A DNA stretch of 64,000 bases from Banduia mediterranea (GTDB taxonomy: Bacteria; Pseudomonadota; Gammaproteobacteria; Nevskiales; Nevskiaceae), in NCBI RefSeq assembly GCF_031846245.1, contig NZ_JAVRIC010000002.1:1-64000 (forward strand), read 5' to 3'. Position numbers and translations under genes: made by a program. Each line of letters begins with the position of its first letter. Within the stretch, counting starts at the first letter, position 1. Of this stretch, positions 51,737 to 61,572 are shown piece after piece. A model generated the notes under the pieces. That model searched no databases. It had not been told where the DNA came from and saw nothing but the letters and a program-made list of their open reading frames with translations.

Positions 51737-52279
51737 TCAGTCGACATGCGCGGCGTTCCACTCGCGCAACACTTCAAGCGCATTGCTGATGTGCGGCTGC
51801 GGTTTCGACTCCGTCAACGTCGACAGAATGCGACCATCGGGCGCGATCACGAAAGACGTGCGGCTGGCATATTCAGGCCGCTCGGACATGCGCGCCTCAA
51901 AAGTCCCGGCGATCTTGAGCCCAGGGTCCGCCGCCACCGGAAACGCGCTGCGGCAGGCCTCCACGGAGAATCGTTGCAGGGTTTCCAGATCGTCGCCCGA
52001 AAGGCCCACGACCTGCGCACCCAGTTCGCTGAACTGCGGCATCGCTTCGGCGAACAGGTGCGCTTCGACCGTGCAGCCGGCAGTGAACGCCTTGGGATAG
52101 AAATACAACACCACCGGCCCCTCGCCGAGCGCGTCGGCCAGGGAGAATTGGTAGGGTTTGCCGTCGAGCGCGGCATCCGCGGTGAAATCCGGCGCAAGCG
52201 CATCCGCTTGCAGTGCGGCCCAGGCGATGCCACAGCCGCCGACCAGCATGATTGTGAGCAGCCTGCGAATGATCTTCAT
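51737..52279 (-). CDS. Exported Bcp-type peroxiredoxin
   Basis: Product of 180 residues with a signal peptide (RRLLTIMLVGGCGIAWA) and an AhpC/TSA fold. The peroxidatic cysteine is in FYPKAFTAGCTVEA (C69), and VVGLSGDDLETLQRF follows as in BCP/PrxQ. It would reduce hydroperoxides in the periplasm with a thiol donor. The FTxGC form instead of FTPGC is a small variation. It lies 116 bp downstream of the OmpA-like gene but beyond a strong terminator, so it has its own promoter. Confidence 0.85.
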   Translation of the reverse strand: MKIIRRLLTIMLVGGCGIAWAALQADALAPDFTADAALDGKPYQFSLADALGEGPVVLYFYPKAFTAGCTVEAHLFAEAMPQFSELGAQVVGLSGDDLETLQRFSVEACRSAFPVAADPGLKIAGTFEARMSERPEYASRTSFVIAPDGRILSTLTESKPQPHISNALEVLREWNAAHVD

Positions 52280-52338
52280 GACAGCCTCGTCGGTATGCGG
52301 TGGCGCGCCTTACTGGCGGCGCGATCAATAATGCCTTG

Positions 52339-52377
52339 CCAACAAAAACGCCGGGTTGCTCCCGGGGTTTTTGTTGG
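52339..52377 (-). terminator. Strong terminator after the OmpA-like gene
   Basis: CCAACAAAAACGCCGGG and CCCGGGGTTTTTGTTGG form a near-perfect stem with loop TTGCT. The A/T tracts on both sides make it a bidirectional intrinsic terminator. It ends the minus-strand transcript of 52396-52995. Confidence 0.85.
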
Positions 52378-52395
52378 CTGCCGCCAATCGGCTGT

Positions 52396-52995
52396 TCAAC
52401 TCGACGGCGTGCTGTAGTCGATCACCAGCGCGACACGGCGGTTGGCCATGCCGTCGTCGCCCCAGGCGCCCTTCTCGACCTGACGATTGCTGTTTTCTCC
52501 GTAGCTCACGGCCCGAACATTGGCATCGTTCAATCCGGCGCTGCCCACCAGATAGCTGCGCACGGCGTCGGCGCGCTTCTGGCCCAGCCGCTTGTTGTAG
52601 GCGGCCGATCCGGCCGGATCGGTGAAGCCCTCGACGGTAATGATCGCGTCCGGAGCGTGCTCACGGATCACGGCGGCGAAATCGTCCAGCACCGGCTTGT
52701 CTTCGGCTCGCAAGCTTGCATCGTCAAAATCGAAATGGGCGCTCATGTCGACGCTTACCCGTCCCTGCAGCTTTTCGATCTTCGCATCGTACTGCGCCAG
52801 CTTCTGCTGCAGCTCCGACTCCATGCTGTCGACGCGCGACTGCAGCGCATCGATGTCGCTGCGCATGCTGGCGTCGTTGCCGCGCAACTCGGCGAGCTGT
52901 GCCTCGAAGGCATCCTGCTTCACGTAGTGGCACCCCGAAAGGGTGGCGGCAGCCAGGCCCATCGACAGGCCCATGACGATTCGCTTGTACATCAT
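52396..52995 (-). CDS. OmpA-family peptidoglycan-associated lipoprotein
   Basis: Product of 199 residues with AGGAGG 8 bases before the first of two ATGs. Lipobox LSGC with Cys at 22, a coiled-coil region at about 30-80 (LQSRVDSMESELQQKLAQYDAKIEKL), and an OmpA C-terminal domain at about 90-195. That domain has TVEGFTDPAGSAAYNKRLGQKRADAVRSYL and a NRRVALVI end, which bind meso-diaminopimelate of peptidoglycan. It would tie the outer membrane to the wall. Similar to YiaD/Pal-type proteins. Confidence 0.88.
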   Translation of the reverse strand: MMYKRIVMGLSMGLAAATLSGCHYVKQDAFEAQLAELRGNDASMRSDIDALQSRVDSMESELQQKLAQYDAKIEKLQGRVSVDMSAHFDFDDASLRAEDKPVLDDFAAVIREHAPDAIITVEGFTDPAGSAAYNKRLGQKRADAVRSYLVGSAGLNDANVRAVSYGENSNRQVEKGAWGDDGMANRRVALVIDYSTPSS

Positions 52996-53109
52996 CCGGT
53001 CAACCTCCTTGATCTCATTGATCTCTCTTTGTGTAAAACAGGCATCGTGCCGACGCTGGCCGGCAGGACTGAAGCACGCCTGAATTGTGCTCTTGCACCG
53101 CGACGAGCC

Positions 53110-53955
53110 TCAACCAGCCGAGGACGCTGCCTCGCCGCGCTCACGCGTTCCGGCAATGATCGCCTTGCGGATCTCGCGCAACTTCGCCTTCACGCTGGCC
53201 GCGTGCTCGGGACCCATCCGTATCAGTGTCTTCTGCCCGACCGAAAGTGATTCAAGGTCGGGATCCTTGTATTGATACAACACTTTCGGCCGGACCAACT
53301 CGACCGAAGCCGACACATCCGGCGTCGCCAGCAAATGATCGATGATGGCGATCACCCGATCGTTGAAGTAGCGCGACGGATAGCCGAGATCCTTGTAGGC
53401 CTCCTGAAACAATGGGTAGTAGCGGAAGTACAGGGCCACCAGCGAGCCGGTGTCCACAGCCTCCAGCGTGTTCACGGCACGATCGTAACGCGCGTAGTTT
53501 TCGGCGCTCAGATAGATCGCATCGCCGCGCGTCTCCACCGTGAAATCTCCGTCGATCTTCTTGATTGCGCGAAAACGCAGGCCGAGCGTGGAATCGCTCA
53601 GATTGTCGATGCTGACCACCAGCTTGCGAATGACGCCATCGGGGACCAGAAAGGCTTCCAGCGGCGCCGAACCCGTCAGCGCTTCCACCGAGCTGCGGAA
53701 CGGTGCATCGCTGGTACCGAGATCCGGCAGGGGCCTGGACACCGGCTTGGATTCGCTTTCAGCGGGCGCTTGCGGCGGGCTCTGCGGCACCGGGTACTGG
53801 AGTGGCTGCGGCGCCTCGGGTAAAGGCCGGGTATCGACCGGCTGCGGCGCCATCGCCGCGCCTTCCCGGCCCTTGTACCAGTGATAGCCGAACGCGCCGG
53901 CGAGAATGATGGCCGCCAGGGCCGCCAATGTTCCGAATGCGCCTTTGTTGTTCAT
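53110..53955 (-). CDS. DUF3014 membrane-anchored protein
   Basis: Product of 281 residues: one N-terminal membrane helix (residues about 6-24), a proline-rich linker (about 37-75), then a domain with [32 protein letters not shown] and [15 protein letters not shown]...[14 protein letters not shown], the DUF3014 pattern. Function unknown; it would face the periplasm. It is 114 bp upstream of the OmpA-like lipoprotein gene on the same strand. Confidence 0.8.
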   Translation of the reverse strand: MNNKGAFGTLAALAAIILAGAFGYHWYKGREGAAMAPQPVDTRPLPEAPQPLQYPVPQSPPQAPAESESKPVSRPLPDLGTSDAPFRSSVEALTGSAPLEAFLVPDGVIRKLVVSIDNLSDSTLGLRFRAIKKIDGDFTVETRGDAIYLSAENYARYDRAVNTLEAVDTGSLVALYFRYYPLFQEAYKDLGYPSRYFNDRVIAIIDHLLATPDVSASVELVRPKVLYQYKDPDLESLSVGQKTLIRMGPEHAASVKAKLREIRKAIIAGTRERGEAASSAG

Positions 53956-54287
53956 CGTTCCAGCCTTCGCCTGCGATCAGGATGCGACAAAGACCCTCCG
54001 GCCAATCCGGGCGCGTGTCAAGCTCCGTTCATACACCGTGCGCTCCAATGGCCGCCCGGCTTGCGCAAATGCCGTGGCGAGCCGGCCTGGTGGTTGCTCT
54101 GGGGTCGCGGATTGCGCACCATCTCGGCCCGGCCGCGACATACGTGGGCGTATGCGTGAAAATAGCCGGCTGGCCGAAGCAGCCAGCAACACAGGGCAGA
54201 ACCGGCACAGGCCGCGATCCGGCAGCGCCGCAGGGCGAAGCGGACCGACGATGTCCACCCATTCGACTTAACAGCAAGAAGGCGACG
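53956..54287 (+). other. 332-bp upstream region of glcB
   Basis: No gene found. Two stems are visible: CATACG-TGGG-CGTATG (54139-54154) and GCTGGCcgaagcaGCCAGC nearby (about 54170-54188). AAGAAGGCG serves as a weak ribosome site before ATG 54288. It probably carries the divergent promoters of glcB and the DUF3014 gene; the stems may be operators. Confidence 0.4.
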
Positions 54288-56462
54288 ATGAGCGACGACA
54301 GAATCAAGAAAGGCGGCCTGCAAGTGGCCCGAGTGCTACACGAGCTGATCGAGCAGCGCGTGCTCCCCGGCACCGGTGTCGAGTCCGATGCGTTCTGGAA
54401 CGGCGTCGAGGCGATTCTCGGCGAATTCACGCCGCGTAACCGCGCCCTGCTGAAAAAGCGTGACGAACTGCAGGCCAGCATCGACGCCTGGCACCGCGAA
54501 CGCGCCGGCCAGCCGCTGGACGGCGTCGCCTACAAGGCCTTCCTTGAAGACATCGGCTACCTGCTGCCGGAACCGGCGGACTTCAAGGTCAGCAGTCAGA
54601 ACGTCGACGACGAGATCGCCGTGCAGGCCGGGCCGCAGTTGGTGGTGCCGGTGATGAACGCGCGCTATGCGCTCAACGCCGCCAACGCGCGCTGGGGCAG
54701 CCTGTATGACGCTCTTTACGGCACCGACGTGATTTCCGAGGACGACGGCGCCACACGTGCCGGCGGCTACAACCCGGTGCGCGGCGCCAAGGTCATCGCC
54801 TATGCCAAAGCCTTCCTGGACGAGGCCGCGCGCCTCGCTGATGGCAGCCACGCGGACGCCGAGTCCTACGCCGTGGTCGACGGCAAACTGCAGGTCATGC
54901 TGGCCGGCGGCAAGACCAGCGGTCTGGCGGCGCCCGAAGCCTTCGTCGGCTATACCGGTGAGGCGTCCGCGCCGGACGCGGTGCTGATTCGCAACAATGG
55001 CCTGCATGTCGAGATCCAGATCGACCGTTCCAGCCCGATCGGCCAGACCGACGCGGCCGGCGTCAAGGACGTGCTGATGGAATCGGCGATCACCACGATT
55101 CAGGACTGCGAGGATTCGGTGGCCGCCGTGGACGCCGAAGACAAGGCCGTGGTCTACGGCAACTGGCTCGGCCTGATCAAGGGCGACCTGGCCGAAGAGG
55201 TCCGGAAAGGCGGCAAGACGTTGACGCGCACGCTCAACCCCGACCGCGAATACACCACGCCGGATGGCGGCACATTGACCCTGCCGGGCCGCAGCCTGCT
55301 GTTCGTGCGCAATGTCGGCCACCTCATGAGCACCGATGCGATCCTCGACGCCGACGGACGGGAAATCCCGGAAGGCATCCTAGACGGCATCGTCACCAGC
55401 CTGATCTCGGTGCACGACCTCAAGGGCAACGGCAAGTACAGCAACAGCCGCCGAGGCAGCGTCTACATCGTCAAACCGAAGATGCACGGCCCCGAGGAAG
55501 TGCAGTTCACCTGCGACCTGTTTGCCGCCATCGAAGACCTCTACGGCCTGGACCGCAACACCCTCAAGGTCGGCATCATGGACGAGGAGCGTCGCACCAC
55601 GCTCAACCTCAAGGCCTGCATTCAGGTGGCGCGCGAACGCACGGTGTTCATCAACACCGGCTTCCTCGACCGTACCGGCGACGAGATTCACACCAGCATG
55701 GAAGCCGGCCCGGTGGTGCGCAAGGCGGACATGAAACAGGAACCCTGGATCGCAGCCTATGAGGACAACAACGTCGATATCGGTCTCGAAACCGGCCTGC
55801 AGGGCAAGGCGCAGATCGGCAAGGGCATGTGGGCGATGCCGGACCTGATGGCAGCGATGATGGACGCCAAGATCGGTCATCCGAAGTCCGGCGCCACCAC
55901 CGCCTGGGTGCCGTCGCCGACGGCCGCCACGCTGCATGCGATCCACTACCACAAGGTCAACGTCGCCGAGCGCCAGCAGGAACTGCTCGCGCGACCACGC
56001 GCCGACCTGGGCAAACTGCTGACGATCCCGGCGCTGAAGAACATGCCGACCGCCGAACAGATTCAGCAGGAACTCGACAACAACGCACAGGGCATCCTCG
56101 GTTACGTCGTGCGCTGGATCGACGCCGGCGTCGGCTGTTCCAAGGTGCCGGACATCCACGATGTGGGCCTGATGGAAGACCGCGCCACGCTGCGCATCTC
56201 CAGCCAGCACATCGCCAACTGGCTGCGTCACGGCATCTGCAGCCAGGAACAGGTGATGGAAACCATGAAGCGCATGGCCGCCATCGTCGACCGCCAGAAT
56301 GCGGCCGATCCGGGCTACCAGGCCATGGCCGCGAACTTCGAAGACAGCGTCGCCTTCGCCGCCGCTTGCGATCTGGTGTTCAAGGGCGTGGAGCAGCCCA
56401 ACGGCTATACCGAACCGCTGCTGCATGCGCGGCGACGTGAAGCCAAGGCCAAATTGCGCTAA
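54288..56462 (+). CDS. glcB: Malate synthase G
   Basis: Product of 724 residues, the normal length for the G isoform. Blocks include [88 protein letters not shown] (catalytic acidic/Arg region) and [32 protein letters not shown]. It condenses glyoxylate with acetyl-CoA to malate. No isocitrate lyase gene is adjacent. A longer frame upstream of 54288 is not supported. Confidence 0.96.
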   Translation: MSDDRIKKGGLQVARVLHELIEQRVLPGTGVESDAFWNGVEAILGEFTPRNRALLKKRDELQASIDAWHRERAGQPLDGVAYKAFLEDIGYLLPEPADFKVSSQNVDDEIAVQAGPQLVVPVMNARYALNAANARWGSLYDALYGTDVISEDDGATRAGGYNPVRGAKVIAYAKAFLDEAARLADGSHADAESYAVVDGKLQVMLAGGKTSGLAAPEAFVGYTGEASAPDAVLIRNNGLHVEIQIDRSSPIGQTDAAGVKDVLMESAITTIQDCEDSVAAVDAEDKAVVYGNWLGLIKGDLAEEVRKGGKTLTRTLNPDREYTTPDGGTLTLPGRSLLFVRNVGHLMSTDAILDADGREIPEGILDGIVTSLISVHDLKGNGKYSNSRRGSVYIVKPKMHGPEEVQFTCDLFAAIEDLYGLDRNTLKVGIMDEERRTTLNLKACIQVARERTVFINTGFLDRTGDEIHTSMEAGPVVRKADMKQEPWIAAYEDNNVDIGLETGLQGKAQIGKGMWAMPDLMAAMMDAKIGHPKSGATTAWVPSPTAATLHAIHYHKVNVAERQQELLARPRADLGKLLTIPALKNMPTAEQIQQELDNNAQGILGYVVRWIDAGVGCSKVPDIHDVGLMEDRATLRISSQHIANWLRHGICSQEQVMETMKRMAAIVDRQNAADPGYQAMAANFEDSVAFAAACDLVFKGVEQPNGYTEPLLHARRREAKAKLR

Positions 56463-56479
56463 GCGCAGCCTGTTGTTCG

Positions 56480-56511
56480 AACGCCCCTCACCCTGGTGTG
56501 GGGCGTTTTTT
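56480..56511 (+). terminator. Intrinsic terminator of glcB
   Basis: ACGCCCC (56481-56487) pairs with GGGGCGT (56500-56506) around an inner CACC/GGTG, followed by TTTTTT. It starts 18 bp after the glcB stop. Confidence 0.88.
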
Positions 56512-56546
56512 GTGGATGGCGGTTCGACCCTCGCTCAGACTAGCCT

Positions 56547-56586
56547 CGTCATTCCAGGTCGCGCCGGCGGCTCGTCCGGAATGACG
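56547..56586. repeat. CGTCATTCC/GGAATGACG inverted repeat
   Basis: CGTCATTCC (56547-56555) and GGAATGACG (56578-56586) with 22 bases between, in the intergenic space after glcB. This GTCATTCC-type palindrome is common between genes in many proteobacteria. Confidence 0.6.
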
Positions 56587-56619
56587 GTGGTCGGACCGAA
56601 ACGGCCCGGCCGCTCGAAT

Positions 56620-57699
56620 TCAGGGCCGCTGCGCGCAAATGGTGTCGTGCACGAATCGGAGCTTGTCGACGGCCGGCGCCGGCAGCACGAACGGGTAGAC
56701 ATCGCCCTGCCCCAGGCTACGGCTGAGGTTATTGAGCAGAAAGGTCAAAGGCGTCCACTTCTCGTACAGAGCGTCGAAATCGAGCTGTGACGCCCGCGTG
56801 TCCCCCAGCACCAGATCCAAGGCCGGCAAATCGGACGCTGCGGGCGTCATCCGCAGGCCGCAATTGGCGGCAGTATCGATGGTGTCGAGCATGTGCAGAT
56901 AGTGTGCCCAGGTCTCGGCCCAGTCCTCCCAGGGATGCATGGTTGCGTAGGCACTGATGAATCGTGCCGACCAGTCCGCCGGCGCGCCCTGCTCGTAGTG
57001 CCGCTGTGCGGCCTCCGCATAGTCTTCGCGCTCGTCGCCGAACAGCGCACGAAACGGCTCGATCCGCTCACTGTCGTCGATCAAACGGTCCCAGTAGTAG
57101 TGACCGATCTCGTGACGAAAGTGGCCCAGCAGCGTGCGATACGGCTCGTGCAGCTGCAGGCGGCGACGCTCGCGTTCCGCATCGTCGGCCTCGGCGATGT
57201 TGATCGTGATCACGCCACCGGCATGGCCGGTCATGACCGGCGCGCTGTCTTCCGCCTGCGGCGGAGGATCCGCAAGAAACTCGAACACAAGGCCGTGCTC
57301 GGGATCCTCGCCGGTATCGGCCACCGGCAGCCTCAGTTCCAACAGGCTGTAGATCAGCCGGCGCTTGGCGGATTCGAGAGCAACCCAGGCGTCATGGTGG
57401 CCTTCCAGATCGAGGTCCGGAATCGTGCGCGTGAGACGGCAGGACACGCACTGCGGGTTCGGGTCGTCGACCGGCACGGCCCAGTTGCAGAATCCCTGGA
57501 CCGCGTCGTGTTCGCACAAGCGATATCGCCGCTTGGCCAGCGTAGCCTTCTCGGGCGCCCACAAGCCGCCGTCGAGCGGTCGGATCGAAGTGATCACCCC
57601 AACGTCCGGCAGAAACGCGAGCTTGGCGCCACAGCTCAGGCATTGATCGTTCTGGAAGAAAACGACCGCTTTGCAATGTCCGCAATGAAAGAGATTCAA
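56620..57699 (-). CDS. Putative zinc-dependent peptidase with N-terminal zinc ribbon (DUF2248-like)
   Basis: Product of 359 residues. N-terminal zinc ribbon C6-x2-C9 and C20-x2-C23, further cysteine pairs (C62, C71, C84-x2-C87), and a catalytic motif H196-EIG-H200 (FRHEIGHYYWDRL) with a downstream acidic region (EDWAETWAHYLHMLDT) supplying the likely third ligand. This fits the putative zinc-binding metallopeptidase group of unknown substrate. No signal peptide, so cytoplasmic. Overlaps the upstream gph gene by 4 bases. Confidence 0.85.
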   Translation of the reverse strand: MNLFHCGHCKAVVFFQNDQCLSCGAKLAFLPDVGVITSIRPLDGGLWAPEKATLAKRRYRLCEHDAVQGFCNWAVPVDDPNPQCVSCRLTRTIPDLDLEGHHDAWVALESAKRRLIYSLLELRLPVADTGEDPEHGLVFEFLADPPPQAEDSAPVMTGHAGGVITINIAEADDAERERRRLQLHEPYRTLLGHFRHEIGHYYWDRLIDDSERIEPFRALFGDEREDYAEAAQRHYEQGAPADWSARFISAYATMHPWEDWAETWAHYLHMLDTIDTAANCGLRMTPAASDLPALDLVLGDTRASQLDFDALYEKWTPLTFLLNNLSRSLGQGDVYPFVLPAPAVDKLRFVHDTICAQRP

Positions 57700-58403
57700 T
57701 CCGCTCTACCTGATTCCAGTGGGTCCGGCCACAGTGTGCTCCGGCACCGATGAATCCAGTCTGGCAGGGCCGCAAATCCGGGCAGGCGCCCGTCGGCATC
57801 GTCGATCGGCTCCTGCGCAGGATACCCGTGTTCGAGTACGACCACCGGCATGCCCGCCGCACGCGCCGCGAGAATATCGGTGCGCGAGTCGCCGACCATC
57901 AGGCCATCGCGGGCTTCACAACCGGCATCTCGCGCCAGCCACAACAAGGGCGCGGCGTCGGGTTTGCGCGTGGGCAGCGCGTCGCCACCGAGCCAGGCAC
58001 GAAAACGCGGGGCCAGCCCCAGGGCCACCAGCAACGGCTCGACGTAGCGATGCGGCTTGTTGGTGCACACCGCCAGTTCGGCGCCCTGCTGCGCCAGCGC
58101 ATCGAGGGCTTCGAAGGCCCCCGGATAGACGCGCGTTTGCAAGCACAGGCAGTCGCCATAGTGCCGCATGAAACGCTCGAACTCGCGCTCCGCCAGCGCG
58201 GAGGCGTCGGGCCGTCCGGCCCAGGCCAGCGCCGAGCTGAGCAGCTGCCGTGCGCCGTGACCGACCCAGGCACGGATGCGCGCCTCGCCGGGCGGCGGCA
58301 GGCCGAGTTCTTCCAGCGTGCGGCCCACGGCTTCGGCCAAATCCGGCGCGGAATCGACCAGGGTGCCGTCCAGATCGAATATGACCAGTGCAGGTTCTTT
58401 CAT
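57696..58403 (-). CDS. gph: Phosphoglycolate phosphatase-type HAD hydrolase
   Basis: Product of 235 residues. HAD motif I FDLDGTLVDSAPDL (nucleophile Asp in DxDGT), cap domain with GHGARQLLSSAL, motif II CTNKP, and motifs III/IV with KPDAAPLL and MVGDSRTDILAARAAGMPVV. The VDSAPDL and VGDSRTD blocks match Gph, which clears 2-phosphoglycolate from DNA repair. The stop lies inside the start of the zinc peptidase gene. Confidence 0.88.
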   Translation of the reverse strand: MKEPALVIFDLDGTLVDSAPDLAEAVGRTLEELGLPPPGEARIRAWVGHGARQLLSSALAWAGRPDASALAEREFERFMRHYGDCLCLQTRVYPGAFEALDALAQQGAELAVCTNKPHRYVEPLLVALGLAPRFRAWLGGDALPTRKPDAAPLLWLARDAGCEARDGLMVGDSRTDILAARAAGMPVVVLEHGYPAQEPIDDADGRLPGFAALPDWIHRCRSTLWPDPLESGRAD

Positions 58404-58726
58404 GCGGCCAGTAGTCTACGCACTCGATAATTCCCGGTATCGCCAAAAACGATTTTCTCCCTCTGCGAGGGGGCCGGGTGAGGGCGCTTTTCAAGGCTCC
58501 GCGCCAGGCCCCAGGGCGAAAAGCGCCCTCATCCCCAGCCCTACTCCCGGAGGGAGAAGGGGGACCCTGAGATCGGTATCAATTTTCGCTTGGTCTTGGC
58601 GCTGCGATACGGCGTTGCTCGTCGTCATCATAGCGATGGCTATGCCTCCTCCTCCTCGCGCCTTGTCTCGCAGCACCATCCCTTCTCGATTGATTGCACT
58701 GACCTCCGGGACACCACACCAGGGCC
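58404..58726. repeat. Palindromic element and a second short conserved-looking sequence
   Basis: 58456-58562 is a copy of the element found in nuoG. GGTGAGGGCGCTTTTC (58477-58492) pairs with GAAAAGCGCCCTCATCC (58518-58534), bordered by CTCCCTCTGCGAGGGGG and CTACTCCCGGAGGGAGAAGG. 58563-58720 holds no gene but has a CATAGC-GATG-GCTATG stem (58629-58644) beside repeated TCCTCCTCCTC. It resembles a dispersed sequence I have seen between genes in other gammaproteobacteria (uncertain). Confidence 0.65.
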
Positions 58727-60154
58727 TCAGCCACCAGGACCGCAGTCCATGCAGCCCGGCACCGGCTCCTCGCCCATCTGCATGTTGCGCAACAGACTGC
58801 GCAGCCCACTGCGCAAGCCTTCTTCAATCACCGGGTGGTAGAACGGCATGTCGAGCATCGTCGACACCTTCAGCTTCTGCTGCACGCTCCAGGCCAGCAG
58901 ATGGGCCAGGTGCTCGGCATGGGGGGCGATCAGCTCGGCGCCCAGAAACCGGCCGCTGTGCGGACAGCCGTAGAGCTTGGCGAAACCGCGATTACGATTG
59001 ATCACGCGGCTGCGTCCCTGGTTTTCGAACGACAGGCCGGCTTCACGATACGGCCGGCCGGCCGCCTCGAGTACGGCGCTGCCAGCGCCGACGACCGCAA
59101 TCTGCGGGTCGCTGAACAGGATCTGCAGACCGGCGCGTCGCGGATAACGTCGAACCTCGGGGTATCGCCCCGCATTGAGCCCCGCGAAGCGTCCATCGTC
59201 GGCGGCCTCGTGCAGCAGCGGCAGTTCGCCGTCGGCGTCACCGGCGATGAAGATGTGATCGAGCGAGCAGCGCAAGGTTTGACGGTCGAATTCGGGCACG
59301 CCGTGCTTGTCGAGTTTCAGCCCGGTGTTTTCCAAGCCGAGCCGCGACACATTCGGCCGGCGCCCTGTGGCCGCCAGCAGATAATCGAAACGCTCCTGAT
59401 GGCTCTGCCCGCCCTGGGTCCAGCGCAGCAGTACCTGGTCGCCGTCGCGTTGGGGCGTTTCCAGCTCCGATTCCGCGCTCCAGAGCATTTCGTCCTCGAA
59501 CAGCCTGAGTGCGTAGTCGATCACCGCCTGATCCTTGAGCAGACCGACCGAGCGACCCTTGTCGAACAGGCGCACCCGCACGCCGAGACGATGCAGCGCC
59601 TGACCGAGCTCCAGTCCGATGACGCCGGTACCAACCACCGCCACGGACTCGGGCAGACTCCGCCATTCGAAGACCTGCTCGTTGGCGACCAGGCGATCGC
59701 CCAGCGCACGCCAGGGCTCGGGAATGGATGGTGATGATCCGGTGGCGATGATGATGCGCTCGGCTTCGAGCTCACGCCCGTCGTCGAGGCGCAGTCGATG
59801 GTCGTCAACGAAACGGGCGTGCGCACTGATTCGATGTCGCGCCGGAAACGCCTCGATATCTTCCAGCGTCAGGCGCACAAAGCGATCCCGTTCCTCGCGC
59901 ACACGGCGCATCACGGCCACCCCATCGATTCGCGGTGGCTCGGTGCGTACGCCGAATACGTCCGCTACGCGCACCGCATGCGCGGCATCGGCTGCGGCGA
60001 TCAGCAATTTCGATGGCATGCAGCCCGCGCGCGCGCAGGTGGTACCGCCGGGACCAGCCTCGATCAGCAGTACGCTGTCCGTACGTTTGCGTGCCTGGCG
60101 ATAGGCGGACAGACCGGCGGTGCCGGCCCCGATGATGGCGATTTCGGTCTTCAC
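58727..60154 (-). CDS. Lipoamide-dehydrogenase-like flavoprotein disulfide reductase
   Basis: Product of 475 residues. FAD motif IIGAGTAGLSAYRQ, redox-active C40-x4-C45 (TTCARAGCMPSK), NAD-binding VVGTGVIGLELGQALHRLG, HIFIAGDADGELPLLHEAADDG, and the C-terminal interface FYHPVIEEGLRSGLR with the HPxxEE catalytic His-Glu dyad. No 2-oxoacid dehydrogenase genes are near, so it may act on another disulfide or on lipoate of an unlinked complex. It overlaps a small gene upstream by 4 bases. Confidence 0.88.
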   Translation of the reverse strand: MKTEIAIIGAGTAGLSAYRQARKRTDSVLLIEAGPGGTTCARAGCMPSKLLIAAADAAHAVRVADVFGVRTEPPRIDGVAVMRRVREERDRFVRLTLEDIEAFPARHRISAHARFVDDHRLRLDDGRELEAERIIIATGSSPSIPEPWRALGDRLVANEQVFEWRSLPESVAVVGTGVIGLELGQALHRLGVRVRLFDKGRSVGLLKDQAVIDYALRLFEDEMLWSAESELETPQRDGDQVLLRWTQGGQSHQERFDYLLAATGRRPNVSRLGLENTGLKLDKHGVPEFDRQTLRCSLDHIFIAGDADGELPLLHEAADDGRFAGLNAGRYPEVRRYPRRAGLQILFSDPQIAVVGAGSAVLEAAGRPYREAGLSFENQGRSRVINRNRGFAKLYGCPHSGRFLGAELIAPHAEHLAHLLAWSVQQKLKVSTMLDMPFYHPVIEEGLRSGLRSLLRNMQMGEEPVPGCMDCGPGG

Positions 60155-60525
60155 GACATTCGGACCTCGTCAGTTGGGCTTGGCTGCACGCCGATCCGTT
60201 TCCACACGATCGAGGGAATGCTGAAGTACTCGTCGACCGAGCGGTGATCGGTCAGCCCGCAGGCTTCTCTTTGCACCAGAAACTGCCACAAGCTGTCCGC
60301 TGCGACCTGAACGAGCGCCGCGTGTTCTGCGCGGCCGCGCCGATCTCCAGCCCCGATTGCCTCGTAGGTCTCCAGGGCAAGCAGCGCCGTTTCCAGGACG
60401 CGACCGGCGCGTGTCCGAGTGCGGATGTATGATCGGCGGCCGTCAGACGCTGAATCATTCGGGTCTCCGGGCAATCGAATTCGCGCGCCGTTCAGCCCCG
60501 GCTCATAAACGCCGGCTAGGGTCAC
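60151..60525 (-). CDS. DUF6665-like small protein
   Basis: About 124 residues from a GTG at 60525; the start is uncertain. The C-terminal half, LWQFLVQREACGLTDHRSVDEYFSIPSIVWKRIGV, matches a family of small proteobacterial proteins I know as DUF6665. The preceding helix GRVLETALLALETYEAI also fits. Function unknown, cytoplasmic. It overlaps the flavoprotein gene (ATGA) and is therefore expressed with it. Confidence 0.6.
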   Translation of the reverse strand: MTLAGVYEPGLNGARIRLPGDPNDSASDGRRSYIRTRTRAGRVLETALLALETYEAIGAGDRRGRAEHAALVQVAADSLWQFLVQREACGLTDHRSVDEYFSIPSIVWKRIGVQPSPTDEVRMS

Positions 60526-60550
60526 GGCTCATGAATTCGGAAAGCTTGAC

Positions 60551-60868
60551 ATGAGATCGACACCAAACAAGTGGATGGCCGCCCTGATCGCGGCTGCGCT
60601 GCTGGCACCGCCGATCACCGCGATGGCACAGCCGGGGCACGACGAACTGCCTCCCGGCCTGCAGAAGAAGGTGCAGCGCGGAGAGCCGCTGCCGCCGGGC
60701 TGGAAGAAGAAGCTATATCCCGGCGCCTATCTCGACCGGGACCTGTATGCCTATGCGCAGGTGATCAGCCCGATGGACCGCCACGGCCGCATGGTGGTGC
60801 GCATCGAAGACGAAACCTTGCGGCTCGTGGCCTCGACCCTGGAGATCGTGGACATCCTCACGCGCTGA
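60551..60868 (+). CDS. Small exported protein with LPPG repeats
   Basis: Product of 105 residues with a signal peptide (WMAALIAAALLAPPITAMA). Its LPPGLQKKVQRGEPLPPGWKKKLYPGAYL motif is shared with RcnB-like and other small periplasmic proteins. It ends in a short beta region (VVRIEDETLRLVASTLEIVDIL). Function unknown. Convergent with msrA, 23 bp apart. Confidence 0.75.
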   Translation: MRSTPNKWMAALIAAALLAPPITAMAQPGHDELPPGLQKKVQRGEPLPPGWKKKLYPGAYLDRDLYAYAQVISPMDRHGRMVVRIEDETLRLVASTLEIVDILTR

Positions 60869-60891
60869 GCGATTGACATCGCCCGGTCCAC

Positions 60892-61509
60892 TCAGGGTTT
60901 CAGGCGATCGCCGAAATACTCCCGAAGTTTGGCCAGCTTGGGCAATGCCACGCCCGCGATATACGGCTGCCGCGGATGTTGCGACGCGTAGTTCTGATGG
61001 TAGGCCTCGGCCTCGAAGAAATCCTGCAGCGGTTCCAGCCGCGTCACGATCGGGCAGGAGAAAACACCGGCGGCGTCCAGCTGCGCAATGTAGCGTTCCG
61101 CCACCGCCTTCTGAAGATCGTTCTGGTAGAAGATCGCAGAACGGTACTGGGTGCCAAGGTCGTTGCCCTGACGATCGAGCTGCGTGGGATCGTGCGCGAT
61201 CGAGAAGAAGATGCGCAGCAACTCGCCGAACGAGGTTTTCGCGGGGTCATATTCGATCTGCACGACTTCCGCATGCTCGGTGGTTCCGGTACAGACCGCC
61301 GTGTAGTCGGCGGTCTCGGCGCTGCCGCCCGAATAGCCGTTGACGACCTTGTTCACACCGTCCAGTTCCTGATAGACGGCTTCCACGCACCAGAAGCAGC
61401 CACCGGCCAATATCGCGAGCTGTGGCGCCGAGGTTTCGGGCGTGGGATCGAACTCCGCCACCGGGAATTCGCTGGGCTTGATCTTGAGACTGCTGCCGAA
61501 CAGGGCCAT
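60892..61509 (-). CDS. msrA: Peptide methionine sulfoxide reductase MsrA
   Basis: Product of 205 residues. Active site GGCFWCVEA with catalytic Cys38, NGYSGGSAETADYTAVCTGTTEHAE, and FFEAEAYHQNY (substrate-binding Tyr/Glu region). It repairs methionine-S-sulfoxide in proteins. There is no signal peptide, so cytosolic. Resolving cysteines are not obvious near the C-terminus, whose last residues are FGDRLKP. Confidence 0.95.
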   Translation of the reverse strand: MALFGSSLKIKPSEFPVAEFDPTPETSAPQLAILAGGCFWCVEAVYQELDGVNKVVNGYSGGSAETADYTAVCTGTTEHAEVVQIEYDPAKTSFGELLRIFFSIAHDPTQLDRQGNDLGTQYRSAIFYQNDLQKAVAERYIAQLDAAGVFSCPIVTRLEPLQDFFEAEAYHQNYASQHPRQPYIAGVALPKLAKLREYFGDRLKP

Positions 61510-61572
61510 GACGACGCGCTCCAGAAACGTAGACCCACACTATTGGGGCCGGTTGCGGAAACGGCAAGTCGA

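Noticed and set aside
54139-54190. Riboswitch upstream of glcB
   Set aside because: Two simple stems are present but no known riboswitch core, and the distance to the start is large.
58727-60154. Mercuric reductase
   Set aside because: No N-terminal heavy-metal domain and no C-terminal vicinal cysteine pair; the FYHPVIEEG interface fits the lipoamide dehydrogenase type.
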